Shown in pieces: positions 17,134-25,513 of a stretch of DNA of 38,790 nt (position 1 is the stretch's first letter; every line of letters starts with the position of its first letter). The position numbers and the translations under genes were made by a program. Below the pieces are notes generated by a model, which saw only the letters and a program-made list of their open reading frames with translations, searched no databases and was not told the DNA's origin. Where the stretch lies: positions 1 through 38,790 of the forward strand of contig NZ_VOSW01000019.1 of NCBI RefSeq assembly GCF_009690905.1, in the 5' to 3' direction. The DNA is from Paraburkholderia madseniana. Lineage in GTDB: Bacteria > Pseudomonadota > Gammaproteobacteria > Burkholderiales > Burkholderiaceae.

Positions 17134-17640
17134 TAGAGGTAACAGGCGAGTTAACGAGTCCGCCCTGAACAATCGTCAAAGCCTTGTCGTGTGAGGCTTT
17201 GAGTCGGAAAAGCGGTTGTGGGAATTGCAGGGACTTGGCATCTTGATGCATGAAACCTGTCAGTTCTCTTGATGAGGTGTAGATGGGTTCGAAGACACCT
17301 ATGACGGAGGGGGATTTCTTTCGCCAGTCGTTGCGCGAACAGATCAACCTGAAGCATCCCATGGTAGGCCTAGCCGATCAGATCAAGTGGGAGTGGCTGT
17401 GCGCGTCGATGAGCGAGAGCGTCGAGTCGTGCAAAGGTCGGCCGGCTAGCTCGCCGCGCCTGATCGCCGAGCTGCTGTATTTGCAGTACATGTTCGATCC
17501 GTCCGACGAAGAGGTCGCCTGGCAATGGGTGGAGAACCCATACTGGCAGGTCTTCACGGACGAAACTGAACTGCACACCAACCCGCCGATCGCTATTTGC
17601 CTTCCGACGGCCCGACCGTATCGTCCGGCATAGGCTCTTG
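17134..17640 (+). mobile_element. IS5-family element, left-end remnant
   Basis: The N-terminal part of an IS5-type transposase (17283-17633) is preceded by ~150 bases of probable IS left end, including an 8-bp inverted repeat CAAAGCCT/AGGCTTTG at 17177-17184 and 17194-17201. The right part of the element is missing. Confidence 0.6.
17283..17633 (+). pseudogene. IS5-family transposase, N-terminal fragment
   Basis: About 100 of the 116 residues match the start of IS5-group transposases: GDFFRQSLREQINLKHPMVG, LADQIKWEWL, GRPASSPRLIAELLYLQYMF and DEEVAWQWVENPYWQVFTDE. Homology stops near TNPPI (about 17590); after that the frame reads unrelated sequence and stops. The DDE catalytic domain (more than 200 residues) is absent, so the gene is dead. 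Several substitutions in conserved positions (for example CKGRPA) also suggest age. Confidence 0.75.
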
Positions 17641-17956
17641 CTTCGCCATAGCTGCCCTGGCACACTAGTGGCACAGCGACAATGACAACATGGGATAGCC
17701 GACGATTGGAAATTTCGTCATGCATCACATAAGTCGATGAATTTGTTGGTCTTCAGTCATCTCAGACTACCCTCACCTACCATGAAAAACGCATTCGTAA
17801 TGCGTTAGTTCTCGTTGCCGCCAAGAAAAGTCAACGCCGCACAACAGCCGCGTATGGGTCGCTGCCGCGTTTAGTGCACGGGTGGCCGTGGCCTAGGGGT
17901 GGCGGCTGTAGGTCAAAGGTGCGACAGCCGCCGCAAGAAGAGGCGATCCATACAGA
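17641..17956. other. Intergenic region 3' of the replication gene, with a hairpin
   Basis: No gene is seen. GGCGGCTGT (17901-17909) and ACAGCCGCC (17924-17932) form a perfect 9-bp stem with a 14-base loop, 25 bases past the end of the replication-protein gene. On neither strand is it followed by a T-run. It could end that transcript or be part of a replication origin. Confidence 0.45.
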
Positions 17957-19219
17957 TTAGGCACGGTTCAGTTGGATGCCAAACTGCGGATCCCACAGCC
18001 GTTCGTTCTGCACAAACCTGTTCCAGCGAGCCAACCACGCAACCCGTGCGTCATCATTGCCAATATCTGGCGGCACACCATCGCGGATATATTCAAGCCC
18101 CTGCTTCAGTTCCTCGATAATCGGCGGCGCGGTGACGTCACAGAGCACCAGGTTCCGCAACTCGTTCGGTACCCGCCAACGTTTGTCGTAGGCGAGCTGT
18201 CGCCCGACTGATCTCAGCATATCTCCGAGTCCGCGTGCACGAGGGTCGATATCGGGGCCACCCGCAGCGAGAATCTCCGTGCGGTGACGTGTGAACGTCG
18301 CTGAGGACAGTGACTTTTCAACGGGTTCCCCGGCGTCATAGCGTGCCAGCGTCCGCTTAGCTGTTTCTCCGAGTGCGGTCGGGTCGAAAGACGCATCGAC
18401 GTCTAGCCGGACCTCGTGCCAGAACCAGTCGATCGCAGCGCGCAGCGATTCCGAAGTCCACGCGTTGGGGTACGATAGTCCAAGCTCGGCGAGCGTATCG
18501 GGGCCGAAGATGATCTCGTTGCGACCATGGGTTTCGATCGCATCATGAAGCTCGCCAATACGCGGTTTGATCTCCGGCGCAACAGCATATTTGCTCTTTC
18601 CTTTGCTCGCTTTCGCCAGAACCTGATCGTACTTCGGGTACTGGCGGAACCGGTCCCCGCTTTTGAGCGTTACGAGTAGCCCACCCGCACCGTTCTTTTC
18701 ACGCGTCTCCACGTCGCGCACAGCGATATCGTGACGGCTGCTCAGAGCGCGCAAGGCGACGAATGCCTCACGGGTACGCTTCAACAAATTACGTTGAGCG
18801 TTCCGGCTGTTCGTCTGAGTGTGCCATGTAAGTTCCAGCAGGTCGGTACGAGTGTGTGTGATGAAGTGGTGGATTTCTGCTTCCGAGAAGCCACAGACGG
18901 TCAACGCGATCCGAGTCAGCCAACCAGCGCATCGCATTTCCAGACGAATGTCGTCTAGCCCAGCATGAGCATAGTTTTGACCTATAGTGGCCGACGCCAA
19001 CGGGATCTTCACCGAGACCATTGCAACCGGTATTCCCTTGTCCTGTTCGATGTCGTATTTCACCTCCATTTGCGCTCCGGTGAGGGGGCTGCTAATGAAC
19101 GTCGTACCCAGCTTGCTTTTTCCGGTGGAAAGTTGGCAGAACGCGACATGTACAAGACGTCTCTCGTGATGGCCTTGAGGCGCGCCGAGCGGTCCTTTGA
19201 GCGCAATGGAGTCGATCAT
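17957..19219 (-). CDS. Probable phage/plasmid replication initiator (gene II/X-like)
   Basis: A 420-residue protein beginning MIDSI at ATG 19219. Gene II/X-type initiators (rolling-circle nickases of filamentous phages and related plasmids) commonly start MID-x-I and share a central pattern seen here. That pattern is a strand-rich N-terminus ending in MVSVKIPLASATIGQN, a DDIRLEMRCAGWL segment, a basic SGDRFRQYPKYDQVLAK segment, and NEIIFGPDTLAELGL...AW near residues 233-254. The C-terminal ~150 residues are helical. I cannot point to the nicking Tyr with confidence. It is last in a minus-strand series after AlpA and two CxCG proteins. The identification rests on pattern, not search; an unknown mobile-element protein is the alternative. 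Confidence 0.5.
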   Translation of the reverse strand: MIDSIALKGPLGAPQGHHERRLVHVAFCQLSTGKSKLGTTFISSPLTGAQMEVKYDIEQDKGIPVAMVSVKIPLASATIGQNYAHAGLDDIRLEMRCAGWLTRIALTVCGFSEAEIHHFITHTRTDLLELTWHTQTNSRNAQRNLLKRTREAFVALRALSSRHDIAVRDVETREKNGAGGLLVTLKSGDRFRQYPKYDQVLAKASKGKSKYAVAPEIKPRIGELHDAIETHGRNEIIFGPDTLAELGLSYPNAWTSESLRAAIDWFWHEVRLDVDASFDPTALGETAKRTLARYDAGEPVEKSLSSATFTRHRTEILAAGGPDIDPRARGLGDMLRSVGRQLAYDKRWRVPNELRNLVLCDVTAPPIIEELKQGLEYIRDGVPPDIGNDDARVAWLARWNRFVQNERLWDPQFGIQLNRA

Positions 19220-19480
19220 GGCTGCAAAAAATGAGTGTATTGTTGACTAGCGTGACATTGCGCACGACCCGCGCTCTGGACTGAACTTTGGTCCGAGCAG
19301 GCCAGCATGTCCGCATGGCGGTCGAACACTGGTTGGTTTCGGCTGGCAACTTTCTGGTGGAAAAGCTGGCAAGCCGGAATAGCGGCGTGAGGCCAGTTGG
19401 AATGCTCGGCGAGCCGTGCGGATGTATCTACGGGCTGAATCGTGCGGATCATGGCTGCAAAAAGGGTGTGTATTGTGAGT
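19214..19480. repeat. Direct duplication of the replication-gene start region
   Basis: GATCATGGCTGCAAAAA occurs at 19214-19230 and again at 19447-19463; the following bases (xxGTGTATTGT) also match. Farther away, GGTGGAAA(G)-x-TGGCA occurs near 19124-19137 and 19358-19371 with the same relative spacing. The two copies therefore cover about 125 bases each of start codon, leader and N-terminal codons, now diverged. Confidence 0.65.
19340..19453 (-). pseudogene. Decayed duplicate of the replication gene 5' end
   Basis: From ATG 19453 the minus strand reads MIRTIQPVDTSARL..., with PACQLFHQK about 30 residues in. The intact gene reads MIDSIALKG..., with AFCQLSTGK at the same distance. The upstream 25 bases also match the intact gene's leader. 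The copy soon loses similarity and runs into a different frame context, so it is a remnant, left by tandem duplication or by recombination between two related elements. Confidence 0.5.
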
Positions 19481-19540
19481 GTTCGACGTGCGATCACTTT
19501 TAACGGTGCTCGCACGCGGGCCCTACGATGGCGTGCTTAC

Positions 19541-20059
19541 TCAATAGCCATTCTGGCAGATGGTGTTACGCCACGGCGCGGGAATGCACTTCGGCCCTCC
19601 GCACGGGCACGGTGGCTCAAAGAGCCATCCCAAGCCAACGCGCATCCATTTGCGTGGATGCGGCAGAACGATGGTCAGGTTGTTACGTGTCCGTCGAACG
19701 CTAATGTGATCCAGCGCATAACGAGATCGAACTTCGATCGTGCACGTTTGCTGATCTCCGACGCTAAAAATGTACGGTCCCGTGAAAGACGGAAGATCGC
19801 GCTGCCACTTATCTCGTTGGTGGAAAAACTCCGTAATCGCTTTTTCCGCCGCGTACACATATGTCTTCGGAGACTCGGGCGGCCGCTGAAATTTGATGAG
19901 CATTTGCCCAATGGAATACATCAACGGTTGTTCCGAATGCAGCTCTGCGTCCTCGGTGAAGTCGAACGGAACGGAATCAAACACATCGCGCAGAAGCTTG
20001 TTCAGCTCCTTCGTTGACATTTCGCGGCCCTTGCTCATACCACGCATTTTTTTGCTCAT
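19541..20059 (-). CDS. CxCG-tail protein B of the AlpA module (paralog of its neighbour)
   Basis: 172 residues from ATG 20059, which follows GAGGTAATCAAG; an open frame reaches 20107. A basic N-terminus (MSKKMRGMSKGREMS) is followed by a helical segment containing FFHQRDKWQRDL. Strands then lead to LPHPRKWMRVGLGWLF and a tail with C-P-C-G-G-P-K-C-I-P-A-P. The last ~100 residues align with the product encoded just upstream: RD-x-W, a HIS(V)...NL strand, PH-x2-W-x3-GL-x-WL and C-x-C-G-x3-C-x-P-A-P. The Cys cluster suggests a small zinc site. I know no function; the position between AlpA and the replication gene suggests a role in the element's regulation or replication. Confidence 0.7.
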   Translation of the reverse strand: MSKKMRGMSKGREMSTKELNKLLRDVFDSVPFDFTEDAELHSEQPLMYSIGQMLIKFQRPPESPKTYVYAAEKAITEFFHQRDKWQRDLPSFTGPYIFSVGDQQTCTIEVRSRYALDHISVRRTRNNLTIVLPHPRKWMRVGLGWLFEPPCPCGGPKCIPAPWRNTICQNGY

Positions 20060-20103
20060 CTTGATTACCTCATTCAAAGTGATTGCGAGTCGTGATTGGC
20101 TGC

Positions 20104-20619
20104 TCACCGGTTTGCTTTGGGATAGGGGAGCCGCGTGAACGGAGCAGGGTCACAGTCGATGTGCCCACAGCGACAATGCTCGGCAACAAGCCAATCTAGG
20201 CCGATATCTACCCAGAGGTCGGAATGCGGGAAATGGAAATGCAACGTGCCGTTCAGATTCCTGACGCCGACGAAATCGTTCTGATCGGTGCCCCAGAGAC
20301 GCACAAAGCACTCGGTGTCGTTTTTCAGGGAAAGCGAAATCGGACGTTCAGTCTTCTGCAAGTGTGATAGCCATGAGTCGCGTTCGTGACGAAGTTGAAC
20401 CAGTACTTTCATGACTCGCAATAGGGCCGCTTGTGGATTCTTCGGGGCTGGTTTGAGCCGATACTCGGTTCCGCCCATGACGAGTGCAAATGTCTGCTCG
20501 CAGGTGGGTTCGGCAACATCGCCGGAAAACAGGCGAAGCTGCCGACTGTCCCGTTCACATGCGGAGCGTTTAGAGACTCGCGTGTTTTTCGGATGCGGTT
20601 TACTCTTTTTCGCGTACAT
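20104..20619 (-). CDS. CxCG-tail protein A of the AlpA module
   Basis: 171 residues from ATG 20619 (MYAKKSKPHPKN); the frame upstream to 20826 is out of keeping with the rest and overlaps the AlpA-type gene. A basic, Lys-rich N-terminal ~35 residues could bind nucleic acid. The core has LRHERDSWLSHLQ, FVGVRNLNGTLHFHFPHSDL, WVDIGLDWL and a tail C-R-C-G-H-I-D-C-D-P-A-P. It is a clear paralog of the protein encoded 44 bases downstream, though the N-terminal halves differ. The pair probably arose by tandem duplication and works together. No named family is recognised. Confidence 0.7.
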   Translation of the reverse strand: MYAKKSKPHPKNTRVSKRSACERDSRQLRLFSGDVAEPTCEQTFALVMGGTEYRLKPAPKNPQAALLRVMKVLVQLRHERDSWLSHLQKTERPISLSLKNDTECFVRLWGTDQNDFVGVRNLNGTLHFHFPHSDLWVDIGLDWLVAEHCRCGHIDCDPAPFTRLPYPKANR

Positions 20620-20723
20620 GGTCGTATAGCCAGAAGGTGTGGGGGGCGTGCTGCTGCACAGGTTGATCGGTTGCGCTCGGACAGCGAAGTTCGAGCACGA
20701 TGGTCTGCGTGAGGTTTGCCGGG

Positions 20724-21230
20724 TTACCGCATCGAGATACGGCTGGCCATCAGCGCCGCCACGAATTCCTTCATGCCGAAGCCGGGATTGGCAACACGGG
20801 AGAGGATCGTGGTTGCCTCGACCCACCCCAGGACCTCCGATTCGCGCCAGCGGCTCGATTTAATACTTGTCTTGACCTGCGCGGGGAACAGGCCGAGCGA
20901 GACGTCGCGACGCATTGCCGCCTTTGAGCGGGCAATGATCGCCAGAACTTCGGGTTCTTTCAGATAACGGTCGCGGGTGCGGGAGCGCACCCAGCCGATC
21001 AGTTGATCCAGAAGTAGGGTGTCCGTGGAGTACGCGACGCGGGCGTCGGTTTCTGCGGCGAGCGCTTTGCTGGTACCGGTGTCGGTGGTAGTGATCTGAT
21101 GGGCGTGTTGTACTCGGTCGCTCACGCCGGTCGAGACAGCATTAGGACCTCGACGAATCTGTTCGATTGGCGAGATCACGGTATTGGCCAGCGCGTAGCT
21201 GCCGGTTGCGGGGTGGGTCTTGCGGGTCAT
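20724..21230 (-). CDS. AlpA-family (MerR-like HTH) element regulator
   Basis: 168 residues; GGAG lies nine bases before ATG 21230. Residues ~93-142 form an AlpA/prophage CP4-57-type winged helix: RYLKEPEVLAIIARSKAAMRRDVSLGLFP, then SSRWRESEVLGWVE. AlpA proteins switch on excision or replication genes of integrated elements, often by activating the integrase. The N-terminal ~85 residues are low-similarity and rich in Thr and Ala, longer than the ~70-residue AlpA of E. coli; this may be an added regulatory segment. It heads the minus-strand series that ends in the replication protein, and the element's integrase lies farther upstream on the same strand. Confidence 0.75.
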   Translation of the reverse strand: MTRKTHPATGSYALANTVISPIEQIRRGPNAVSTGVSDRVQHAHQITTTDTGTSKALAAETDARVAYSTDTLLLDQLIGWVRSRTRDRYLKEPEVLAIIARSKAAMRRDVSLGLFPAQVKTSIKSSRWRESEVLGWVEATTILSRVANPGFGMKEFVAALMASRISMR

Positions 21231-21621
21231 GGATGGCTCCGTTCGTCTGTTGATGTCTGTTCAACCGGTTGGACGGAGCGAATTAAAGCGCGGATGGAAA
21301 ATGCTGTCCGGGAGTTAGATCCAGCGGCGATATGGGCGTCCTTTCTAACGCCGTATTTAGTTATTTGACAGGCCGATTCGGCAGTGGTAGCGGCCTAGAT
21401 CGTATGGGACGGCAGACGTTGGCTGGCCAATCTTCTGGATTCACTTGAAACGGTGCGGGCTGAGTCAGACGCTGAAGCAGGGGGTTGATGCCGGTGCTGG
21501 ATGTGGCCGGGCAAGAGGGGCGAAGCAGGAAGAGAGGAGCCGGCATACCTGCTCCGTTCAGAGAAGGTATGCGGTGTGTAGTGATGCGACCAAGAGCGGG
21601 GGCTATTTATCGGTTAGGAGG
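21231..21621. other. Intergenic region upstream of the AlpA gene
   Basis: No gene is supported. Short frames on both strands lack ribosome sites and family features. GCATACCT near 21543 and AGGTATGC near 21565 form an imperfectly spaced inverted repeat that could be an operator for AlpA or another regulator. Confidence 0.35.
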
Positions 21622-22815
21622 CTACTTCGCGTGCTTGTTGTCTTTAGCAAAGGACGCCTGTGCATAGATGATCCACTTATAGCGATCGTTTATGAGCTTC
21701 TTTGCCCGAGGCATATGCATGTCGCCCAGGCGATTGTAGAGGTCCTCCATCCACGGCGGTGGTTCGTCCGTCCCGTGAATAATTTTGATATCTTTTGCAA
21801 TGCCTTTGACCAGTTTCTCATACTCCTCTTTGCTTTTTTGCATGTCTGCGGACTTGAGCGCATCAACTGGTAGTGCTTCCGCAATCTTAAGGAGCACTTT
21901 TAAATACCGGTTGCTCTTGGGCGCGGGCTCGATATCCTTGGACGGCTTAGGAATTGGGAAGCGCTCTCCGAAACGTCGGAGTAACTCGTCATCGTCAATG
22001 TTCGGATTTTTCTTTTTACGCTGCTGGTCCTCTTCGATGAGATCCTCGTGTACTTTTCTTACCGAGATACGACAGTCATCGATCTGCTTCTGGATTGGGC
22101 CAAGAGCATCAATAGCTACCGTTCTGTGGCGATGGGTGAGATAGTCATCTGACTTGAAAATATTTCGCCACCCTATCTCTTCGACGATCACAGTAGGCGT
22201 ATCCGTTGTCCGGATTTGTTTGCTCCATTGTTCCCGATGCTTTCGTGCCAGGGTGGCGAGCGCCAGTAGCTGCGACTCTGGAGGAATGCTGCAATCAAAG
22301 GCAACGCAGACGAGTTTCTTTTTATGCTCTCTTTTCTTCCAGACAGGACACCCTGGTACTGTTGGGGCAACTGCGTCGTACCCGAACTGAGTCTCGCGGA
22401 CAGTTAGCCAGGAGTGGTCTCGAAGCTTTTCGGCTAATACTCCTCGCTTTCTCAGCTCATGAACGCTGTCTGTCCGGTCCAGGCACCTCAGCGGGAAAAA
22501 CCAGGAGTCGTCGGGGCCTTTCAGCTCGGGGAGCCGTTCCTGTTCATAGTCAAGCCATGCCGCAATGCCGAACTCCGTGCATGAAGTATCCTGGGCGCAG
22601 GCGATCATGTCTGGTTGAGGGTCTCGCACGTGGGTGAGAATTTTTTCAAGTGTTTCGGGGGTGCTCTTTTGTTTTCGCCGCGCGTCGAAGGCATCCTGGT
22701 ACCGCGGGTTGCACCTGAGAAACTGCCACGCGGTATCATCAGCCCAGAATCTTTTCTCATTATCGGTAAACGCGAATAAATTTGGGTCGAAAGTGAAGGC
22801 TTTCTTGCTGTTCAT
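21622..22815 (-). CDS. DUF6499-like N-terminal domain protein, unknown function
   Basis: 397 residues from ATG 22815; the frame open to 22911 overlaps the integrase end and is unlikely to be used. The N-terminal ~45 residues (FTDNEKRFWADDTAWQFLRCNPRYQDAFD) resemble the short 'W-x-FLRRNP-x-Y' domain found on regulators carried by proteobacterial integrative elements. The rest is soluble: an acidic-Cys region (DMIACAQDTSCTEFG), a strand core, a long charged helix (VRKVHEDLIEEDQQRKKKNPN region, ~260-285) and a helical end. It starts 15 bases before the integrase stop codon in the same direction, so the two genes are probably co-transcribed. A replication or regulatory role is inference. Confidence 0.55.
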   Translation of the reverse strand: MNSKKAFTFDPNLFAFTDNEKRFWADDTAWQFLRCNPRYQDAFDARRKQKSTPETLEKILTHVRDPQPDMIACAQDTSCTEFGIAAWLDYEQERLPELKGPDDSWFFPLRCLDRTDSVHELRKRGVLAEKLRDHSWLTVRETQFGYDAVAPTVPGCPVWKKREHKKKLVCVAFDCSIPPESQLLALATLARKHREQWSKQIRTTDTPTVIVEEIGWRNIFKSDDYLTHRHRTVAIDALGPIQKQIDDCRISVRKVHEDLIEEDQQRKKKNPNIDDDELLRRFGERFPIPKPSKDIEPAPKSNRYLKVLLKIAEALPVDALKSADMQKSKEEYEKLVKGIAKDIKIIHGTDEPPPWMEDLYNRLGDMHMPRAKKLINDRYKWIIYAQASFAKDNKHAK

Positions 22816-22829
22816 ACAGACCCCGATGG

Positions 22830-24050
22830 CTACTGTTCGACGTATTGAGGAAGTGGCACTGACAACGTGCCACCCGTCGTCGCGTGATCTGGCAACACGA
22901 AATCCGCCCACATCTGCATCATGGCGATGCGCTCGGACATGTAGTCCGCGCGATTATAGGCAGCCCGTACGCGGTTACGCTCAACGTGCGCGAGCTGACG
23001 TTCAATTACGTCCGCGCGTACGCCGCGATTGTTGAGCCAGGTGGAGGCGGTTGCCCGGATACCGTGGGGCGTGAAGCGACCGCCATAACCCATGCGCTCA
23101 AAGACGACGTTTGGCGTCGCGAGGTTCATCGGCTTGTAGATGCTACTAAGGCTGGGAAACAGGTAATCAGATGCGAACGAGAGCGGCTTCAGTTGCTCTA
23201 GTGCCGCGAGCGCCTGCCGGCTGAGCGGCACGACATGCGGCTCACGCATCTTCATGCGTTCCGCCGGGATCACCCATACCGCATTTTCGTGATCGAATTC
23301 CGTCCAGCGCGCATGCGCGATTTCGTTCTTGCGCACAAACGTGAGCAACATGAGGAGAATGCACAGTTTCGTTGCCGCAGACCCCGTATCGGCGTCAAGG
23401 CGCTCAACGAACTCGTGAATTTCGTCCTCGCGCAGAGGTTCGTGACTGACCTGAGGCGGAATGTCAGCCCAACCTTGCAGCACGCGGGCCGGATTGGCCT
23501 GAATCCTGAGTTTCCTGATCGCATGATCGAAGACCTGGACTGCCGTTTGTCGCACACGTTCGGCAATCTTGACTCCGCGGTCGATGCGAATCTTCTCCAG
23601 CACGTTCAGCAGTGCGCGCGCATCGACCTGCGAGAGAGGCATATCGCCGATGTACGGGTTAAGGTCACGACGCAGATACAGGTCGTGAGCTTCGCGCCAC
23701 GCGTGCGAGCGCTGCTCCTGCTTGCCCTCGTACCAGTTCCTTGCGGTGGCTTCGAAGGAGTTGCCAAACGAGGCACCACGGGCGAGCTTCTCGAGGCGCT
23801 TGCGGAACGCAGGGTTGATGCCTTCAGCGAGTTGCCGCCTGGCTTCCTGGTGCAGTTCGCGTGCCTTGGCGGGCGAAACACTGGGGTACAGGCCGTAGCT
23901 GATGGTGTAGCGCCGGTTGTCGAAGCGGAAGTCAAAGCGCCATCCCTTTGTCGTTTTCGTAACGCGTAGGTACAGGCCGTCCTTGTCAGGCAGCTTCAGC
24001 GCAGCGCCGTCGGTCTTCGCCCGGTTGATTTCGATTATGGTTAGAGGCAT
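22830..24050 (-). CDS. P4-type phage integrase (tyrosine recombinase)
   Basis: 406 residues from ATG 24050, where homology to the DUF4102 arm-binding domain starts (MPLTIIEINRAK...DGLYLRV...YTISYGLYPSVSPAKAREL). The catalytic domain has R240 (FVRKNEI), K267, H329-x-x-R332 (HGIR), H355 and the nucleophile Y365 (YNRADY). Everything needed for activity is present. The frame upstream to 24167 looks untranslated; the ATG at 24068 is a possible alternative. Such integrases usually target a tRNA 3' end; no tRNA fragment is visible near the gene. It is in the same orientation as, and directly upstream of, the DUF6499-like gene and the AlpA-rep series, so I treat these as one element. Confidence 0.9.
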   Translation of the reverse strand: MPLTIIEINRAKTDGAALKLPDKDGLYLRVTKTTKGWRFDFRFDNRRYTISYGLYPSVSPAKARELHQEARRQLAEGINPAFRKRLEKLARGASFGNSFEATARNWYEGKQEQRSHAWREAHDLYLRRDLNPYIGDMPLSQVDARALLNVLEKIRIDRGVKIAERVRQTAVQVFDHAIRKLRIQANPARVLQGWADIPPQVSHEPLREDEIHEFVERLDADTGSAATKLCILLMLLTFVRKNEIAHARWTEFDHENAVWVIPAERMKMREPHVVPLSRQALAALEQLKPLSFASDYLFPSLSSIYKPMNLATPNVVFERMGYGGRFTPHGIRATASTWLNNRGVRADVIERQLAHVERNRVRAAYNRADYMSERIAMMQMWADFVLPDHATTGGTLSVPLPQYVEQ

Positions 24051-24191
24051 TTCGCGGTCGTTCAACATGGAAGTTATCGATGTTGAAACGATACAGATTG
24101 ACATTGGAGTCGTGTGAGCTAAATAACTTTGAACAAATCCGCATATTTTGAATATAGTAGGTGACAAACTGCTAGAGAGAGAAGCGGTGCT

Positions 24192-24779
24192 ATGGCCGAG
24201 GGAAGAACGAGGCGGGATTTCGATCAGCTCAGCGAGCGGAGGCGGGAGGCGATGGTCATGCTTGACGAGGGTGTGTCACAAGCGGACGTCGCGCGGGAAC
24301 TCTCGGTAAGCCGCCAGACGGTGTCCCGTTGGGCGCGGTTGAAGGATGAGTACGCTGACAGCGAACCGTGGCGCCGGCGAGCATTAGGTCGCCCCGGTGG
24401 CTTAACGGACGAGCAGAAAACGTCACTTGTCAGACGGCTGGTGGACACCTACGTGCGCGAACTCGGTCCAAGGCGTAAGGGCTCGCCCAAACCGGTTCGT
24501 TGGACGCTTGCGCGCGTGGCTGGATTGATGGAGGCCGAGTTCGGAGTCTCGTACAGCCTCGCCCACGTCAGGAACATTTTGATCGCTATGGTCGGCAACG
24601 ACCATTGGCTGCTATCCAACGTGAGATTTTGGGCTCGTGTCATTGAACTTGCCTATCCAGAATGGGACGGACGTGTTCTCGTGGAGGACTTTGACGAGCA
24701 CTTTAACGAGGAGTGGGTGCTGGACTGGAGGATTATTGGGGAGTTGAGACGGCGGCTTCAGTCCCGGCGGGAAGCCTGA
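24192..24779 (+). CDS. Orphan IS630-type HTH domain protein
   Basis: 195 residues from ATG 24192, divergent from the integrase. Residues ~14-128 match the N-terminal double HTH of IS630 transposases: RRREAMVMLDEGVSQADVAR, VSRQTVSRW, LGRPGGLTDEQK, RWTLARVAGLMEAEFGVSYS and then HVRNIL. The DDE catalytic domain that should follow is replaced by ~65 residues of unknown sequence (WLLSNVRFWARVIELAYPEWDG...). The frame is complete with no frameshift in the domain, so it is either an intact small DNA-binding regulator derived from a transposase or a remnant with a new end. It could regulate the adjacent integrase. No DDE residues are available, so it has no transposase activity. Confidence 0.7.
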   Translation: MAEGRTRRDFDQLSERRREAMVMLDEGVSQADVARELSVSRQTVSRWARLKDEYADSEPWRRRALGRPGGLTDEQKTSLVRRLVDTYVRELGPRRKGSPKPVRWTLARVAGLMEAEFGVSYSLAHVRNILIAMVGNDHWLLSNVRFWARVIELAYPEWDGRVLVEDFDEHFNEEWVLDWRIIGELRRRLQSRREA

Positions 24780-25140
24780 CTGCCAGCGATCTCCCGACCT
24801 ACTACTGAAATCGTGAAGAAGCGATTGTGGTTCGAAATGCTGCGATTTTCTCTGGATCGATCGTCGGCGCGCCTCTGTTGAAAGGGCGGCTCGTCAGATA
24901 TTCAGTTCGACCCGAAACGGCCGCTTGTAATACAGATTCAACCCGCCTGAATGCAGAGGCTCAAGGTCGCGTCCGATATCGCCGGCTTTGACTTCTTCCC
25001 CGTCAGCGTCTTCCGTGTGCAGGCACCTATCGGGTTGGGCAGCGGCGTGAGCGTCGACAACGACACCGCGTTCGGCACCGTCACAGGTCTATTTGGGAGC
25101 GGGCACATTCGCGTGACAAACGACGCGCACCAGGAAAAAA
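24780..25140. other. Intergenic region, possible non-coding or decayed sequence
   Basis: No gene is called. The plus strand at ~24951-25190 has an open frame that reads partly like a secreted or surface protein fragment, but it has no ribosome site and runs into the terminator below. Confidence 0.35.
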
Positions 25141-25170
25141 TGCCGATGCGCGGTGTGGCATCGGCGTTTT
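25141..25170 (-). terminator. Rho-independent terminator of the DUF3892 gene
   Basis: TGCCGATGC (25141-25149) and GCATCGGCG (25158-25166) form a 9-bp stem with a GCGGTGTG loop. Read on the minus strand, it is followed by a run of T (complement of A at 25135-25140). On the plus strand TTTT follows, so it is partly bidirectional. It lies 22 bases past the DUF3892 stop codon. Confidence 0.75.
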
Positions 25171-25191
25171 CACAGGTGGTTCGCCGCAGCC

Positions 25192-25497
25192 TCATTTCTG
25201 AGGCAGGGAAAGCAGGTTGTCAGTCTTGCGACCGTCGGCAACCGTCTGGACATACTTGATGCGTCCGTTGCTGTGGACATGGACCCAAGCCCCCTGAAGT
25301 TGAGGATTGCGGTCAGGACACCACACCGAGGTGTTCCCGTTCTTCTCGATGTAAGCGACCATCTCCTCCCGGGTGCAAACACCGCTTTCGAGCACCTTGC
25401 CCGATTGCTCGACGCGATCCCACCAGAGGTGGCTGATGTGCTCGTGTGCTGCGCCGCCTGCCATCCGACGCGCGGTACATTTAATGGTCGTTGCCAT
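25192..25497 (-). CDS. DUF3892 protein
   Basis: 101 residues from ATG 25497, preceded by AAGGAC; the frame to 25590 overlaps the promoter region. The pattern HEHISHLWWDRV, EMVAYIEKNGNTSVWC, GAWVHVHSNGRIKYVQTVADG and DNLLSLP fits the DUF3892 family throughout. These are small soluble proteins of unknown function that often sit in islands and prophages. The gene is divergent from an XRE regulator, with a shared 135-base promoter region that holds an inverted repeat, so that regulator may control it. Confidence 0.8.
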   Translation of the reverse strand: MATTIKCTARRMAGGAAHEHISHLWWDRVEQSGKVLESGVCTREEMVAYIEKNGNTSVWCPDRNPQLQGAWVHVHSNGRIKYVQTVADGRKTDNLLSLPQK

Positions 25498-25513
25498 ACT
25501 TAAAGTCCTTATG

